Notes under the pieces: generated by a model
The model's input: only the letters and a program-made list of their open reading frames with translations
Database searches by the model: none
Told to the model about the DNA's origin: nothing
Source of the DNA: Imperialibacter sp. EC-SDR9
GTDB lineage: Bacteria > Bacteroidota > Bacteroidia > Cytophagales > Cyclobacteriaceae
Length of the DNA: 64,000 nucleotides
Assembly (NCBI RefSeq): GCF_902498805.1
Contig: NZ_LR701592.1
Location: 46,661-110,660 of the forward strand
Reading direction: 5' to 3'
Made by a program: the position numbers and the translations under genes
Part shown: one piece after another, positions 33,234-41,873 of the stretch
Layout of the letters: each line of letters begins with the position of its first letter
How positions within the stretch are numbered: position 1 is the stretch's first letter

Positions 33234-34244
33234 CTACTGGCCAAAAAAGTTGTTGTACTTAACAAACCTGGTCAACACTTCATCCACCTTTTTTATTCTC
33301 TGTTCAAGGCTTCCTTTTAAAGGAATGAATGGGATTTTTCTTTCCAGGAGATCAGCTCTGACTTTCTTTTGAAATACTTCACGTTTTTGTGGACCACTTC
33401 TGTCCCAGGTGTCATCATATGGGATATCATCTTCACACAGAAAGAAAAGGTCATAACCTTTTTGGTTTTTTAAAGCGAGGTTTTCCAGGAAATCTGAGCA
33501 CTTAGAATGGTAGTCTATGCTATACATTCTTGTGGTAAGTGCATTTGTATCTACGAATAGATAGTTGTTTGCTTCTAGTATATTCAACTCTTCCAATTCA
33601 ATATGCTTCTTCGCAATCTCATCAAATGCTTCAAAAGGTATTCTTCTGTTGAGTTGATGAGCTTCCCAATACTCTCGGCCATACTCAGGTGAAAAAGACG
33701 TATTGTATTTTTCGGCAAGGGCTTCGGCAATAGTAGTCTTTCCGGTTGACATCGCTCCAACAAACACTACCTTGGTAATGAGGTCTTTGTAAACTATTGG
33801 TGAAATAAACTCTTTATTCTTGTGGGAATTTTGTCGAATCTGTGTTGCTGAGATAGGGATCTGGATTCTCGCTTCGTCAATTCGTCTGTCTATTGCGCCT
33901 AGGGCTTCGCTAACATGCTCTCCGTAAAATTCGCTGGAATAGAAATGGCTAATTTTCCTCCCATTCAGCATTTTTAGTATATATTCTTCCTGTAATATTT
34001 CAAATGATCTCTCGGAACCGTACCCCTCTGGGCCATCCCAGCATTCGATGACTGTACTATTCGGATAAAGGCACTTTATCCATTTGACTCGCACCTGTAA
34101 AGGTATAGTAGTGACGTCGGTGTCATAAATCATGATGATTAAATGATCGACTTCTCGTAACGCAGTTTCTATAACTAGTTGATGCCCTTTGTGTAAGGGA
34201 GCAAATTTACCTAAGGTGAGGCCAGTAGTCTTATTTTGATGCAT
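33234..34244 (-). CDS. nadR: NadR-type NMN adenylyltransferase / ribosylnicotinamide kinase
   Basis: This 336-residue fusion enzyme is for NAD salvage. The N-terminal nucleotidyltransferase has LGKFAPLHKGHQLVIETA (GxFxPxHxGH class) and the ISATQIRQ motif. The C-terminal kinase domain (from about residue 155) starts with the P-loop VVFVGAMSTGKTTIAEALAE. It lacks the DNA-binding part of the Salmonella protein, so it is an enzyme, not a repressor. It overlaps pnuC by 14 bp, and together they import and phosphorylate nicotinamide riboside, then adenylate it to NAD. Both genes are visibly more AT-rich than their neighbours. Confidence 0.9.
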   Translation of the reverse strand: MHQNKTTGLTLGKFAPLHKGHQLVIETALREVDHLIIMIYDTDVTTIPLQVRVKWIKCLYPNSTVIECWDGPEGYGSERSFEILQEEYILKMLNGRKISHFYSSEFYGEHVSEALGAIDRRIDEARIQIPISATQIRQNSHKNKEFISPIVYKDLITKVVFVGAMSTGKTTIAEALAEKYNTSFSPEYGREYWEAHQLNRRIPFEAFDEIAKKHIELEELNILEANNYLFVDTNALTTRMYSIDYHSKCSDFLENLALKNQKGYDLFFLCEDDIPYDDTWDRSGPQKREVFQKKVRADLLERKIPFIPLKGSLEQRIKKVDEVLTRFVKYNNFFGQ

Positions 34245-34890
34245 ACCTACTCCAATTTATGTAGCCATAAAATGAATTGATTAGATAGCCAACCCACATC
34301 AAGATCATAATTTCGCCCTCCTGACTACCAGATCGATGCCGCTGATACCACATTATAATGGTCAAAATATTTAGAACAATATATAGCAGCCATTGCTCTT
34401 TATATCTCAATGTCATAAGAATAGTAGCGGCTATGGAAAGTATATTGGTTGAAGCATCAATGAATGGGGTATTTTGGCTTTCAATTAAGGATAGCAAATA
34501 GCCCAATATAACGGTACAAATTATTGTCGAGAGTGTTAGCAGAAGCCCGCTCATAGCTGTTAGCTTCCTCATTTTCACCAGCCCGTTTTCCAGATTTTTT
34601 TGCCAGAGAAAAAAACCGATGAAATTCATAGGTGTGAAAAATATCAGATTCAGACCTAGCTCGCCATAGAGGCCGTTGATATGCGCCAGATATGCATACG
34701 AAACAGTATTATACAGCCCAAAAAAATAGGCAGACACTTTGCCTTTAGCGGTCAATACAACACACAGTATTCCTGAGGCCGCTACAGAGAAGTTAAAAAC
34801 GCCATTGTCAGCTTGAAAATTTATGTATGCTGCAGCAATAAGAAATACAGATAGGAAAAGGATTTCGAACGGGCTCCATTTGCTATTCAT
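34231..34890 (-). CDS. pnuC: PnuC nicotinamide riboside transporter
   Basis: The 219-residue membrane protein has about seven helices. PnuC landmarks are FFGLYNTVSYAYLAHINGLYG and the segment FTPMNFIGFFLWQKN, followed by LRYKEQWLLYIVLNILTIIMW, where aromatic residues line the substrate path in structures of the family. It moves nicotinamide riboside across the inner membrane by facilitated diffusion. Trapping comes from the kinase in the downstream nadR. By sampling lines, GC is about 32-40 percent, against 43-60 percent in purL. Confidence 0.88.
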   Translation of the reverse strand: MNSKWSPFEILFLSVFLIAAAYINFQADNGVFNFSVAASGILCVVLTAKGKVSAYFFGLYNTVSYAYLAHINGLYGELGLNLIFFTPMNFIGFFLWQKNLENGLVKMRKLTAMSGLLLTLSTIICTVILGYLLSLIESQNTPFIDASTNILSIAATILMTLRYKEQWLLYIVLNILTIIMWYQRHRSGSQEGEIMILMWVGYLINSFYGYINWSRYASK

Positions 34891-34908
34891 GAATTCTCTA
34901 GAGGCTCG

Positions 34909-37900
34909 TTAATGAGATTCCACCCACTTCCTCGCATTCACAAAAGCCTCCATCCACGGCGTTACCTCATCTGATTTCCTGCCGTCAGGATAGTAGCCCC
35001 AGTTCCATGGGAACATCGATCTTTCCAGGTGCGGCATAATAGCTGCATGGCGCCCGTTGTGGCTTACCACGCAGGCCGTGTCGAACTGCGACCCGTTGGG
35101 GTTGGCCGGGTAGGATGAATAAGCAAACTTAGCGGCAATATTGATCTTTTCCGGCTCAGCAAAAACAAACTGACCTTCACCGTGCGCTGACCAAATGCCA
35201 AGTCTGCTGCCTGCCAGTGAACCAAACATCACGGAGTTGTTTTCTAGAATTTCAACATCTGTAAAGGTGCACTCAAACTTGCCTGAGGTATTGTGATGCA
35301 TCTTTGGGTGATTGTCCAGCTCAGGGTAGATCAGGCCAAGCTCCATGGCCAGTTGGCAGCCATTGCATACACCGAGGCTGAGTGTGTCCTCACGGGCATA
35401 GAAATTGTCCAGCGCTTTTTTGGCCTTGTCATTGTAAAGGAAGGAGCCCGCCCAGCCTTTTGCAGAGCCCAACACATCTGAGTTGGAGAAGCCGCCCACA
35501 AACACGATCAGGTTGACCTCTGACAAATCTTCCCTGCCGCTGATAAGATCAGTCATGTGCACGTCCTTTACATCGAAGCCTGCCAGCCACATGCAATAGG
35601 CCATTTCACGGTCGCTGTTGTTGCCCTGCTCTCTGATGATGGCTGCTTTTATGCCGGTTGTCTTTGGTCTGGTAAATGAAAGGCCGTAATCAGCAAGTTT
35701 GCCCCCGAATTGTAAAGGGAGATTGATTTTCAATGGCTGCTTGCCGAGGTTATTAAATCTGGTGTCAGCAAAGCCCTCTTTGGTTTGTTTTTTGTCCAAA
35801 AGCCAGGAAGTTTCTGCCCACTCTTTGCGCATTTGGGCCACGTCAAACGTCCAGCTATCACTTCCGAGTTTAATTTCTACGCTGGACTTTGAGGTCACTT
35901 CTCCAATAACGCTGCAACTGATGCCTGTTTCAGTGAAAATGGTTTCAAGCCTTGATGCATCGGTTGTTTGAACCACCAGCCCTGGATTTTCACTGAAAAG
36001 TACCTTAACAGCATCGGGCTCATTCAAGCCATCCAAGTTCACTTTTATACCTACTGAGGTAGACGGGAAGCACATTTCCAAAAGTGTGGTGACGAGGCCT
36101 CCCGACGAAACATCGTGGCCGGCAATGATAAGCCCCTCGCTGATAAGCAGCTGCATCAGGCTGAATGCCTTTAAGAAGTAATCTGCTTCTGCCGCATCAG
36201 GTGTTGAGCCACCCAGCCTATTCAATACCTGACCGAGCGTGCTGCCGCCCAGTTCGAAGCCTTTGCTGCCAAGGTTAAGGTAGAGCAGTTTGCTGCCGTC
36301 AACGACTTTGGCTACCGGTTCAATTGTCTTTCGGATGTCTGTTACCTGGCCGACGGCAGAAATGATAACAGTGCCTGGCGAATAAACCGTCTTGCCTGGG
36401 TACTTCTGCGTCATCGACAGGGAGTCTTTTCCTGTTGGTATATTTATGCCTAATGCACAGGCGTAATCGCTGACAGCCTGCACGGCATTATACAGTCTGG
36501 CGTTTTCTCCCTTGTTTTTTGCGGGCCACATCCAGTTGGCACTGAGTGAAACGCCCTTGATGCCCCCTTCCAGCGGAGCCCAAACCAGGTTGGTCAAGCT
36601 TTCAGCGATGGCCAGCCTGGAGCCAGCCTTTTCGTCGATGAGCGCTGGCACCGGGGCATGCCCAATGGAGGTGGCCACTCCCTTGTTGCTGCCAAAGTCG
36701 AGGGCCATAATGCCGAGGTTGTTGAGAGGAATTTGCAACTCACCACAGGTCTGCTGCTTGGCCACCTTGCCGGTAACGCAGCGGTCTACTTTGTTGGTAA
36801 GCCAGTCTTTGGAAGCCACTGCTTCCATTTTCAATACTTTCAACAGGTAGTCTTTCACCTTGTCAGAGGAAACCAGAATGGATTGATAGCTGGCTGTTTC
36901 TTCCTTGTCTTCCAGAATAGTCTTAGGAGATGAGCCGAAAAGGTGAGTCAGCTCAAAATCCACAGGCTTCTTGCCTTCTTTGTTCCTGAAGGTCAATTTG
37001 TGGTCGCCACTTGCTTCACCCACAACGTACATGGGCGAACGCTCTCTGTCGGCCACCTTGCGCAGGTAGTCGAGATGCTTTTCGTGAAGTGCAAGGCCCA
37101 TTCGCTCCTGCGACTCGTTGCTGATGATTTCTTTGTCAGAAAGGGTGGGGTCACCGACGGGAAACTTGCTGATCTCAAACTTACCACCGGTTTCTTCGAC
37201 TAATTCGGATAAGCAATTGAGATGCCCGCCTGCCCCGTGGTCGTGCACCGATGAAATCGGGTTTTCGTCGAGTTCGGCAAGGGCCCTGATGGTATTGGCT
37301 ACACGCTTCTGCATTTCAGGGTTGGAGCGCTGCACAGCGTTTAGCTCAATGGAGTTGCCAAACTCGCCGGTGGCCACAGACGACACGGCACCACCACCCA
37401 TGCCTATGCGGTAGTTATCTCCGCCCAGTACCACAATCTTATCTCCTTTTTCTACACTCTTCTTCTGACTCTGATCCCTGATGCCAAATCCAACACCACC
37501 CGCTTGCATAATCACTTTGTCGAAGCCATGAGCCTTGCCATTTTCTTCGTGCTCAAATGTTAAAAGACTCCCGGTGATAAGTGGTTGGCCGAATTTATTA
37601 CCGTAGTCGCTGGCGCCATTGGAGGCCTTGATAAGGATTTGAGAAGGCGTTTGATAGAGCCATGGTCTCTCAGGGCTGTGGTTTTCCCAGGGGCGGTTGC
37701 TTGACAGCCTGGAGTAGGAGGTCATGTAAACCGCCGTTCCTGCCAGAGGAAAGCTTCCCTGGCCGCCAGCCATCCTGTCTCTGATTTCCCCGCCGCTACC
37801 TGTGGCGGCGCCATTAAATGGCTCCACTGTGGTGGGGAAGTTGTGGGTTTCGGCTTTGAGAGAAAGAACGCTCTTTCTGGTTTTAGCTTCGAAGTAGTCG

Positions 37901-38589
37901 GGCTGGTCCTGACGGGCAGGGGCAAACTGCTCAATACTTGGTCCCTCAATAAAGGCCACGTTGTCTTTGTAGGCGGAAACAAGAAAGCCGGGATTGGCTT
38001 TCGATGTCTTTTTGATTAGCTGAAAAAGCGTGTCTGGTTTCTCCTTACCATCGATGATAAAAGTGCCATTGAATATCTTGTGGCGGCAGTGCTCCGAATT
38101 CACCTGAGAGAAGCCAAACACTTCGCTGTCGGTAAGTTTGCGTTCCAGCGACTTGCTCACTGATTCCAGGTAGTCGATTTCTTCCTGGCTGAGTGCAAGT
38201 CCCTCTTTCTGGCTGTAAGCCTTAATATTGTCGATCTCGACAATGGCATCGGGCACGTGGGAGATAGTGAAAACATCCTGGTCAATTATCGGGTATACTG
38301 CCTTCAGCATCGGATCAAATTCACCCGGGTAGGCTTCTTTTCTCACAAACTCCTCAATCCTCACCACCCCGCTGATGCCCATGTTCTGGGTGATTTCCAC
38401 GGCATTGGTGCTCCATGGTGTAATCATCTCTTTCCTTGGTCCAATGAATGGCCCTTCGACTGACGGACTGTCAATAAACTTCCCGCCGCTGAAAAGCCAG
38501 GTAAGTTTTTCCCTGGTCAGGTCGTTGGCAGTGGTCGCAACTTGAAGGATATAAAATGTATTAGCATCTTTCTGGAAAAAGAGAATCAT
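34909..38589 (-). CDS. purL: Phosphoribosylformylglycinamidine synthase, large fused form
   Basis: The 1226-residue FGAM synthase makes FGAM from FGAR, ATP and glutamine in purine synthesis. It shows the N-terminal PurS-like part, the FGAM synthase linker domain, two AIRS-like halves (HDHGAGGHLNCLSELVEETG, then GHDVSSGGLVTTLLEMCF) and the C-terminal class I glutaminase. The glutaminase nucleophile is the Cys in LSLGVCNGCQLAMELG, with the His/Glu pair near SAHGEGQF. Length is near the proteobacterial large PurL (about 1295). A -7 box lies 32 bp before the ATG. Confidence 0.97.
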   Translation of the reverse strand: MILFFQKDANTFYILQVATTANDLTREKLTWLFSGGKFIDSPSVEGPFIGPRKEMITPWSTNAVEITQNMGISGVVRIEEFVRKEAYPGEFDPMLKAVYPIIDQDVFTISHVPDAIVEIDNIKAYSQKEGLALSQEEIDYLESVSKSLERKLTDSEVFGFSQVNSEHCRHKIFNGTFIIDGKEKPDTLFQLIKKTSKANPGFLVSAYKDNVAFIEGPSIEQFAPARQDQPDYFEAKTRKSVLSLKAETHNFPTTVEPFNGAATGSGGEIRDRMAGGQGSFPLAGTAVYMTSYSRLSSNRPWENHSPERPWLYQTPSQILIKASNGASDYGNKFGQPLITGSLLTFEHEENGKAHGFDKVIMQAGGVGFGIRDQSQKKSVEKGDKIVVLGGDNYRIGMGGGAVSSVATGEFGNSIELNAVQRSNPEMQKRVANTIRALAELDENPISSVHDHGAGGHLNCLSELVEETGGKFEISKFPVGDPTLSDKEIISNESQERMGLALHEKHLDYLRKVADRERSPMYVVGEASGDHKLTFRNKEGKKPVDFELTHLFGSSPKTILEDKEETASYQSILVSSDKVKDYLLKVLKMEAVASKDWLTNKVDRCVTGKVAKQQTCGELQIPLNNLGIMALDFGSNKGVATSIGHAPVPALIDEKAGSRLAIAESLTNLVWAPLEGGIKGVSLSANWMWPAKNKGENARLYNAVQAVSDYACALGINIPTGKDSLSMTQKYPGKTVYSPGTVIISAVGQVTDIRKTIEPVAKVVDGSKLLYLNLGSKGFELGGSTLGQVLNRLGGSTPDAAEADYFLKAFSLMQLLISEGLIIAGHDVSSGGLVTTLLEMCFPSTSVGIKVNLDGLNEPDAVKVLFSENPGLVVQTTDASRLETIFTETGISCSVIGEVTSKSSVEIKLGSDSWTFDVAQMRKEWAETSWLLDKKQTKEGFADTRFNNLGKQPLKINLPLQFGGKLADYGLSFTRPKTTGIKAAIIREQGNNSDREMAYCMWLAGFDVKDVHMTDLISGREDLSEVNLIVFVGGFSNSDVLGSAKGWAGSFLYNDKAKKALDNFYAREDTLSLGVCNGCQLAMELGLIYPELDNHPKMHHNTSGKFECTFTDVEILENNSVMFGSLAGSRLGIWSAHGEGQFVFAEPEKINIAAKFAYSSYPANPNGSQFDTACVVSHNGRHAAIMPHLERSMFPWNWGYYPDGRKSDEVTPWMEAFVNARKWVESH

Positions 38590-38620
38590 GAGGTCGCTTG
38601 GGTATGGGATTTTTGAAGCC

Positions 38621-38628
38621 CAAAGTTA
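38621..38628 (-). promoter_or_regulatory. purL: -7 promoter element of purL
   Basis: The minus strand reads TAACTTTG, a TAnnTTTG match, 32 bp before the purL ATG at 38589. Confidence 0.5.
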
Positions 38629-38733
38629 AAACAAAAAGAAATAGTCGACTTCTAAAAAAGGTAATTTTAGGAGGCCTGATACAGAGAAATTGAATTTAGC
38701 TGTTTGGAATGATCGTCCCCGGGATCGGTTGGC

Positions 38734-39540
38734 TTATCCAGAGTGTGGACGGACGTTTTCTAAGAGCGATTCGTGGAATTTCTGGAGCAGAGAATTGTGG
38801 CCGGTTTTGATCAATACAAAGTCGGATGAGGCGCACTTTTTTTCAAAAGCATGAAGTTTGCCATAGGGAATAACCGTATCGTATTTTCCAGCCACCATCG
38901 TCACGTGCATGTTATTTTGGTCGATAGTTTGAAGCACCTTGTCTATGTTTTGAGTAAAATGCCTGAAGCCCACCCAGGCGTGGTAAATGCTGTTACCGTT
39001 GGTATGATCAGCCACCTGCGAGATAGCAAACTTTGCCAGCCGTCCCGACACCAACCTGGTGCGGCTAAAAAAGGAGATCAGGCGGATAAGAAGAGCAGGG
39101 TGGTCGTTTAAATAATGAAAGATGGCCCTCATTACCCAGGTGCCAGTCGCAACTTTGTACCACGGGTTAAGGTAGATACCATCTGGTGCAGCTAAAATGA
39201 TTCTTTGCACCCGGTGAGGAAACAACATGGCCGTAGTCAACGCCAGTTTACCACCAAGGCTGTATCCCATCACGCTGAACGTATCTATTTGCTCCGCTTT
39301 CAGGATGCCCAGAAGCAAATCGTGCCACGACTCGGTCGGCACTGGGAGTTCATCAGTCGGCCACTGGCTTTTTCCATGGAAGAAGAGATCAATGGAAATG
39401 ATCGTATAGTCTATTCCCAGTGAGGTTTCGAACAATTGGAAGGCCAGCTCAGTTTGTCCAAAGCCATGAAATGCCAAAAGGTATTTCGGGCCTGTCCCAT
39501 ATTTTTTATAGTTAAGATATTTTGCCGGAGCCTGCTGCAT
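38734..39540 (-). CDS. Alpha/beta hydrolase
   Basis: The 268-residue alpha/beta-fold hydrolase has the oxyanion region LLAFHGFGQTELAF near the N-terminus. The nucleophile elbow is GYSLGG (Ser near residue 93), with an acid in the VAGKYDTVIP strand and the catalytic His in KTGHNSL near the C-terminus. A long helical lid lies between residues 120 and 190. It could be an esterase or a similar enzyme; the substrate is unknown. It has a very short leader behind a -7 box and does not belong to an operon. Confidence 0.87.
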   Translation of the reverse strand: MQQAPAKYLNYKKYGTGPKYLLAFHGFGQTELAFQLFETSLGIDYTIISIDLFFHGKSQWPTDELPVPTESWHDLLLGILKAEQIDTFSVMGYSLGGKLALTTAMLFPHRVQRIILAAPDGIYLNPWYKVATGTWVMRAIFHYLNDHPALLIRLISFFSRTRLVSGRLAKFAISQVADHTNGNSIYHAWVGFRHFTQNIDKVLQTIDQNNMHVTMVAGKYDTVIPYGKLHAFEKKCASSDFVLIKTGHNSLLQKFHESLLENVRPHSG

Positions 39541-39551
39541 GATGATGAAAC

Positions 39552-39559
39552 CAAATTTA
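39552..39559 (-). promoter_or_regulatory. -7 promoter element of the alpha/beta hydrolase
   Basis: The minus strand reads TAAATTTG, matching TAnnTTTG, 12 bp before the ATG, so the transcript is almost leaderless. Confidence 0.4.
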
Positions 39560-39742
39560 ATACTTTTTTACCTGCAAACGTTTGAAAGTTCAGTCAGTAG
39601 CATTTATGCCGCCGCCGATCCTTCGTGGTTTTGCAATAGTGGCAAAGAAATGGCCCAATAGCCTCAAATAAAGACCTTTAGGGACTATTATTATCGGTAA
39701 GTTAATTTTCACTTTTTTCAAAACCTTTTCAAGAACTAGCCG

Positions 39743-39783
39743 TTACTTTGACAGCGGAAACTTTGAGTAATGTAAAAGTTTCC
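39743..39783 (+). promoter_or_regulatory. Promoter and palindromic operator of the tetR-RND operon
   Basis: TTACTTTG (39743-39750) is one base off the -7 consensus. Immediately after it, GGAAACTTT (39756-39764) and AAAGTTTCC (39775-39783) form a perfect 9-bp inverted repeat with a 10-bp spacer. A second, overlapping repeat is AAACTTTG/CAAAGTTT (39758-39765 and 39783-39790). A repressor bound here would cover the transcription start. Confidence 0.6.
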
Positions 39784-39801
39784 AAAGTTTAGAAGAATAT
39801 T

Positions 39802-40425
39802 TTGGAAGTAAGAGACAATATAATAGAGCAAGCTGACCAGCTTATTTGCCGTTTGGGCGTTAGAAGCGTGACAATGGACGACCTGTCCCGTCACATGGGT
39901 ATCTCTAAAAAAACGATCTATCAGTTTTTTAAGGATAAAGACGAAGTAGTGACGTTAGCGGTTGGGCATCATTGCGAAAAAGAGTACCGGGAATTTGTGA
40001 AAATGCACCAGGAGTCGTCCAACTCTATCGATGAGCTATTTAAGATTTCGCAGTTCATGCGAACAAATGTAGAGACCATTCATCCTTCGGTACTTCACGA
40101 CATTCAGAAGTATCATCCCAAAGCCTGGGCACTTTTTGAGGAGTATAGAGAACGGGTATTCACTCAGAACATCGTGGATTGTTTGAAGCGGGGAAAAGCC
40201 GAAGGAAGCTTCAGAGAGGACATCGATGAAAATATTCTTGCAGTGCTACGGATGAAGCAGGTAGAAATGGCTTTTGACGCACATACCTACCCAAGGGGCA
40301 GGTTTGAATTCAAGGAAGTCTGCGAACAAATATTCTATCACTTTATACAAGGGATTTTAACGGATAAGGGAAGGAAACTTTATGACACAATTTTTAACAA
40401 GCAATCATATGAATCTCAAAAGTAG
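39802..40425 (+). CDS. TetR/AcrR-family repressor of the efflux operon
   Basis: The 207-residue regulator starts with a TTG codon; no ATG exists upstream in frame. Its N-terminal helix-turn-helix is RSVTMDDLSRHMGISKKTIYQFFKDK (residues 21-46), typical of TetR. The ligand-binding body (50-200) is all helical and shows no cofactor motif. It overlaps the start of the TolC-like gene by 17 bp and heads the operon tetR-tolC-adaptor-RND, so it probably represses that pump and itself. The inducer is not known. Confidence 0.9.
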   Translation: MEVRDNIIEQADQLICRLGVRSVTMDDLSRHMGISKKTIYQFFKDKDEVVTLAVGHHCEKEYREFVKMHQESSNSIDELFKISQFMRTNVETIHPSVLHDIQKYHPKAWALFEEYRERVFTQNIVDCLKRGKAEGSFREDIDENILAVLRMKQVEMAFDAHTYPRGRFEFKEVCEQIFYHFIQGILTDKGRKLYDTIFNKQSYESQK

Positions 40426-41860
40426 TTGGAAGATTTTTTTGGTGGCAATGCTTCTGGTGGCTGGCCAACTCAGCGCTCAGGACATCGGCGGTACGGTAGC
40501 TTCCGGCGAACCACTTTCACTTGAGCAGTGTATCGACTATGCACTGGCCAATTCTATTAATGCGCAGAATGCTACACTTGATGAGCAAATTGCTACAGCC
40601 AAGGTGAAAGAAACTATCGGCATTGGCCTGCCGCAGATTTCTGGTAGTGCTTCTGTTAACCACAACCAGAAGCTGCAGCGTTTTTATGGAACATACAATG
40701 ACGATCCAAATGCGTTTAGCTTTTTCCCCGCAGGAATTCCTGGTGCTCAAAATGGAGATGTATTAGCTGCGCCGAACTTCTTTCAACTAAAAAGTAGTGG
40801 GAACGCAAGTGTTACAGTCAATCAAATGATTTTCAATGGCTCTTACATCGTAGGCCTACAGGCATCAAATACGTACAAAGAGCTGTCTCAAAAAACTTCC
40901 GAGCAAACCAGAGAGCAGATAGTTGAGCAGGTAACAAAGGCTTACTATGCTGTTCTGATCAATCGTGAACGCATGCTGCTTTTTGATGCTAATATTGCAA
41001 GGGTCGATAGCCTTCTTAGGAACACGAGAGCGCTGAATATTAGTGGGTTCGCTGAAAAAATTGACGTTGATCGTATTCAGGTAAGCTTCAATAACCTGGT
41101 GACAGAGCGGGACAAGTTCAGCAATATGAATGCACTGGGGCTGGCCATATTGAAGTTTCAGATGAATTATCCGATGGAGCAGCCGATTGAAGTAGCTGGC
41201 ACCATTCAGGACGTTCAGCTCGATCCTATCGAAAAACTTAACGGGAGCGACTGGGACTACAAAAACAGGCCGGATTATAAAGTATTGGAAGTAAACAGAC
41301 GGTTGCAGGAACTAAATATTAAGAACCTTTACGCTGAGGCGTTGCCGTCTATGAACGCCTTTGCTACGCTGGGCTACTCCACGCAGTCTAATGGTATTGG
41401 GGGCATTTTTAGAACTGAATCTAGCATTGAGGATTCCGATCTCGTCGGGCCCGACAAATGGTATGACTACTCTCAGTTTGGCCTAAGTCTAAATGTTCCA
41501 ATTTTCGGGGGGCTGCAGCGCACTTACAAGATCCAGCAGGAGAAGCTCACACTACAAAAGCTGGACAACGGCTTTAAGTCATTGGAAAACCTCATTGATC
41601 TTGAGATTCAACAGTCATATCTCAACTTCGACAATGCGCAAAAGTCGCTCGCCTCGCAGGAAGAGAATATGGAGCTGGCAGAAAGTATTGCCAGAGTAAC
41701 CAAAATCAAATACGAGCAGGGAGTCGGCTCTAACCTCGAGGTAATCGATGCAGAAAACAGCCTTAGAAATGCACAGACCAACTACTACAGCGCACTTTAC
41801 GATGCCATTGTGGCTAAGGTTGATCTCGATAAGGCAAAAGGACTATTAATCAAAGAATAA
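40409..41860 (+). CDS. TolC-family outer-membrane efflux channel
   Basis: From the ATG at 40409 this is 483 residues with a Sec signal (MNLKSSWKIFLVAMLLVAGQ, cut after LSAQ). An upstream ATG at 40382 would bury the signal. It shows the paired repeats of TolC: an N-terminal PLSLEQCIDYALANS, then long coiled helices, with the second copy near the C-terminus (YEQGVGSNLEVIDAENSLRN). It forms the trimeric exit duct for the RND pump encoded downstream. It overlaps tetR and is separated by 13 bp from the adaptor gene. Confidence 0.92.
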   Translation: MNLKSSWKIFLVAMLLVAGQLSAQDIGGTVASGEPLSLEQCIDYALANSINAQNATLDEQIATAKVKETIGIGLPQISGSASVNHNQKLQRFYGTYNDDPNAFSFFPAGIPGAQNGDVLAAPNFFQLKSSGNASVTVNQMIFNGSYIVGLQASNTYKELSQKTSEQTREQIVEQVTKAYYAVLINRERMLLFDANIARVDSLLRNTRALNISGFAEKIDVDRIQVSFNNLVTERDKFSNMNALGLAILKFQMNYPMEQPIEVAGTIQDVQLDPIEKLNGSDWDYKNRPDYKVLEVNRRLQELNIKNLYAEALPSMNAFATLGYSTQSNGIGGIFRTESSIEDSDLVGPDKWYDYSQFGLSLNVPIFGGLQRTYKIQQEKLTLQKLDNGFKSLENLIDLEIQQSYLNFDNAQKSLASQEENMELAESIARVTKIKYEQGVGSNLEVIDAENSLRNAQTNYYSALYDAIVAKVDLDKAKGLLIKE

Positions 41861-41873
41861 GGAGAACCAAACT

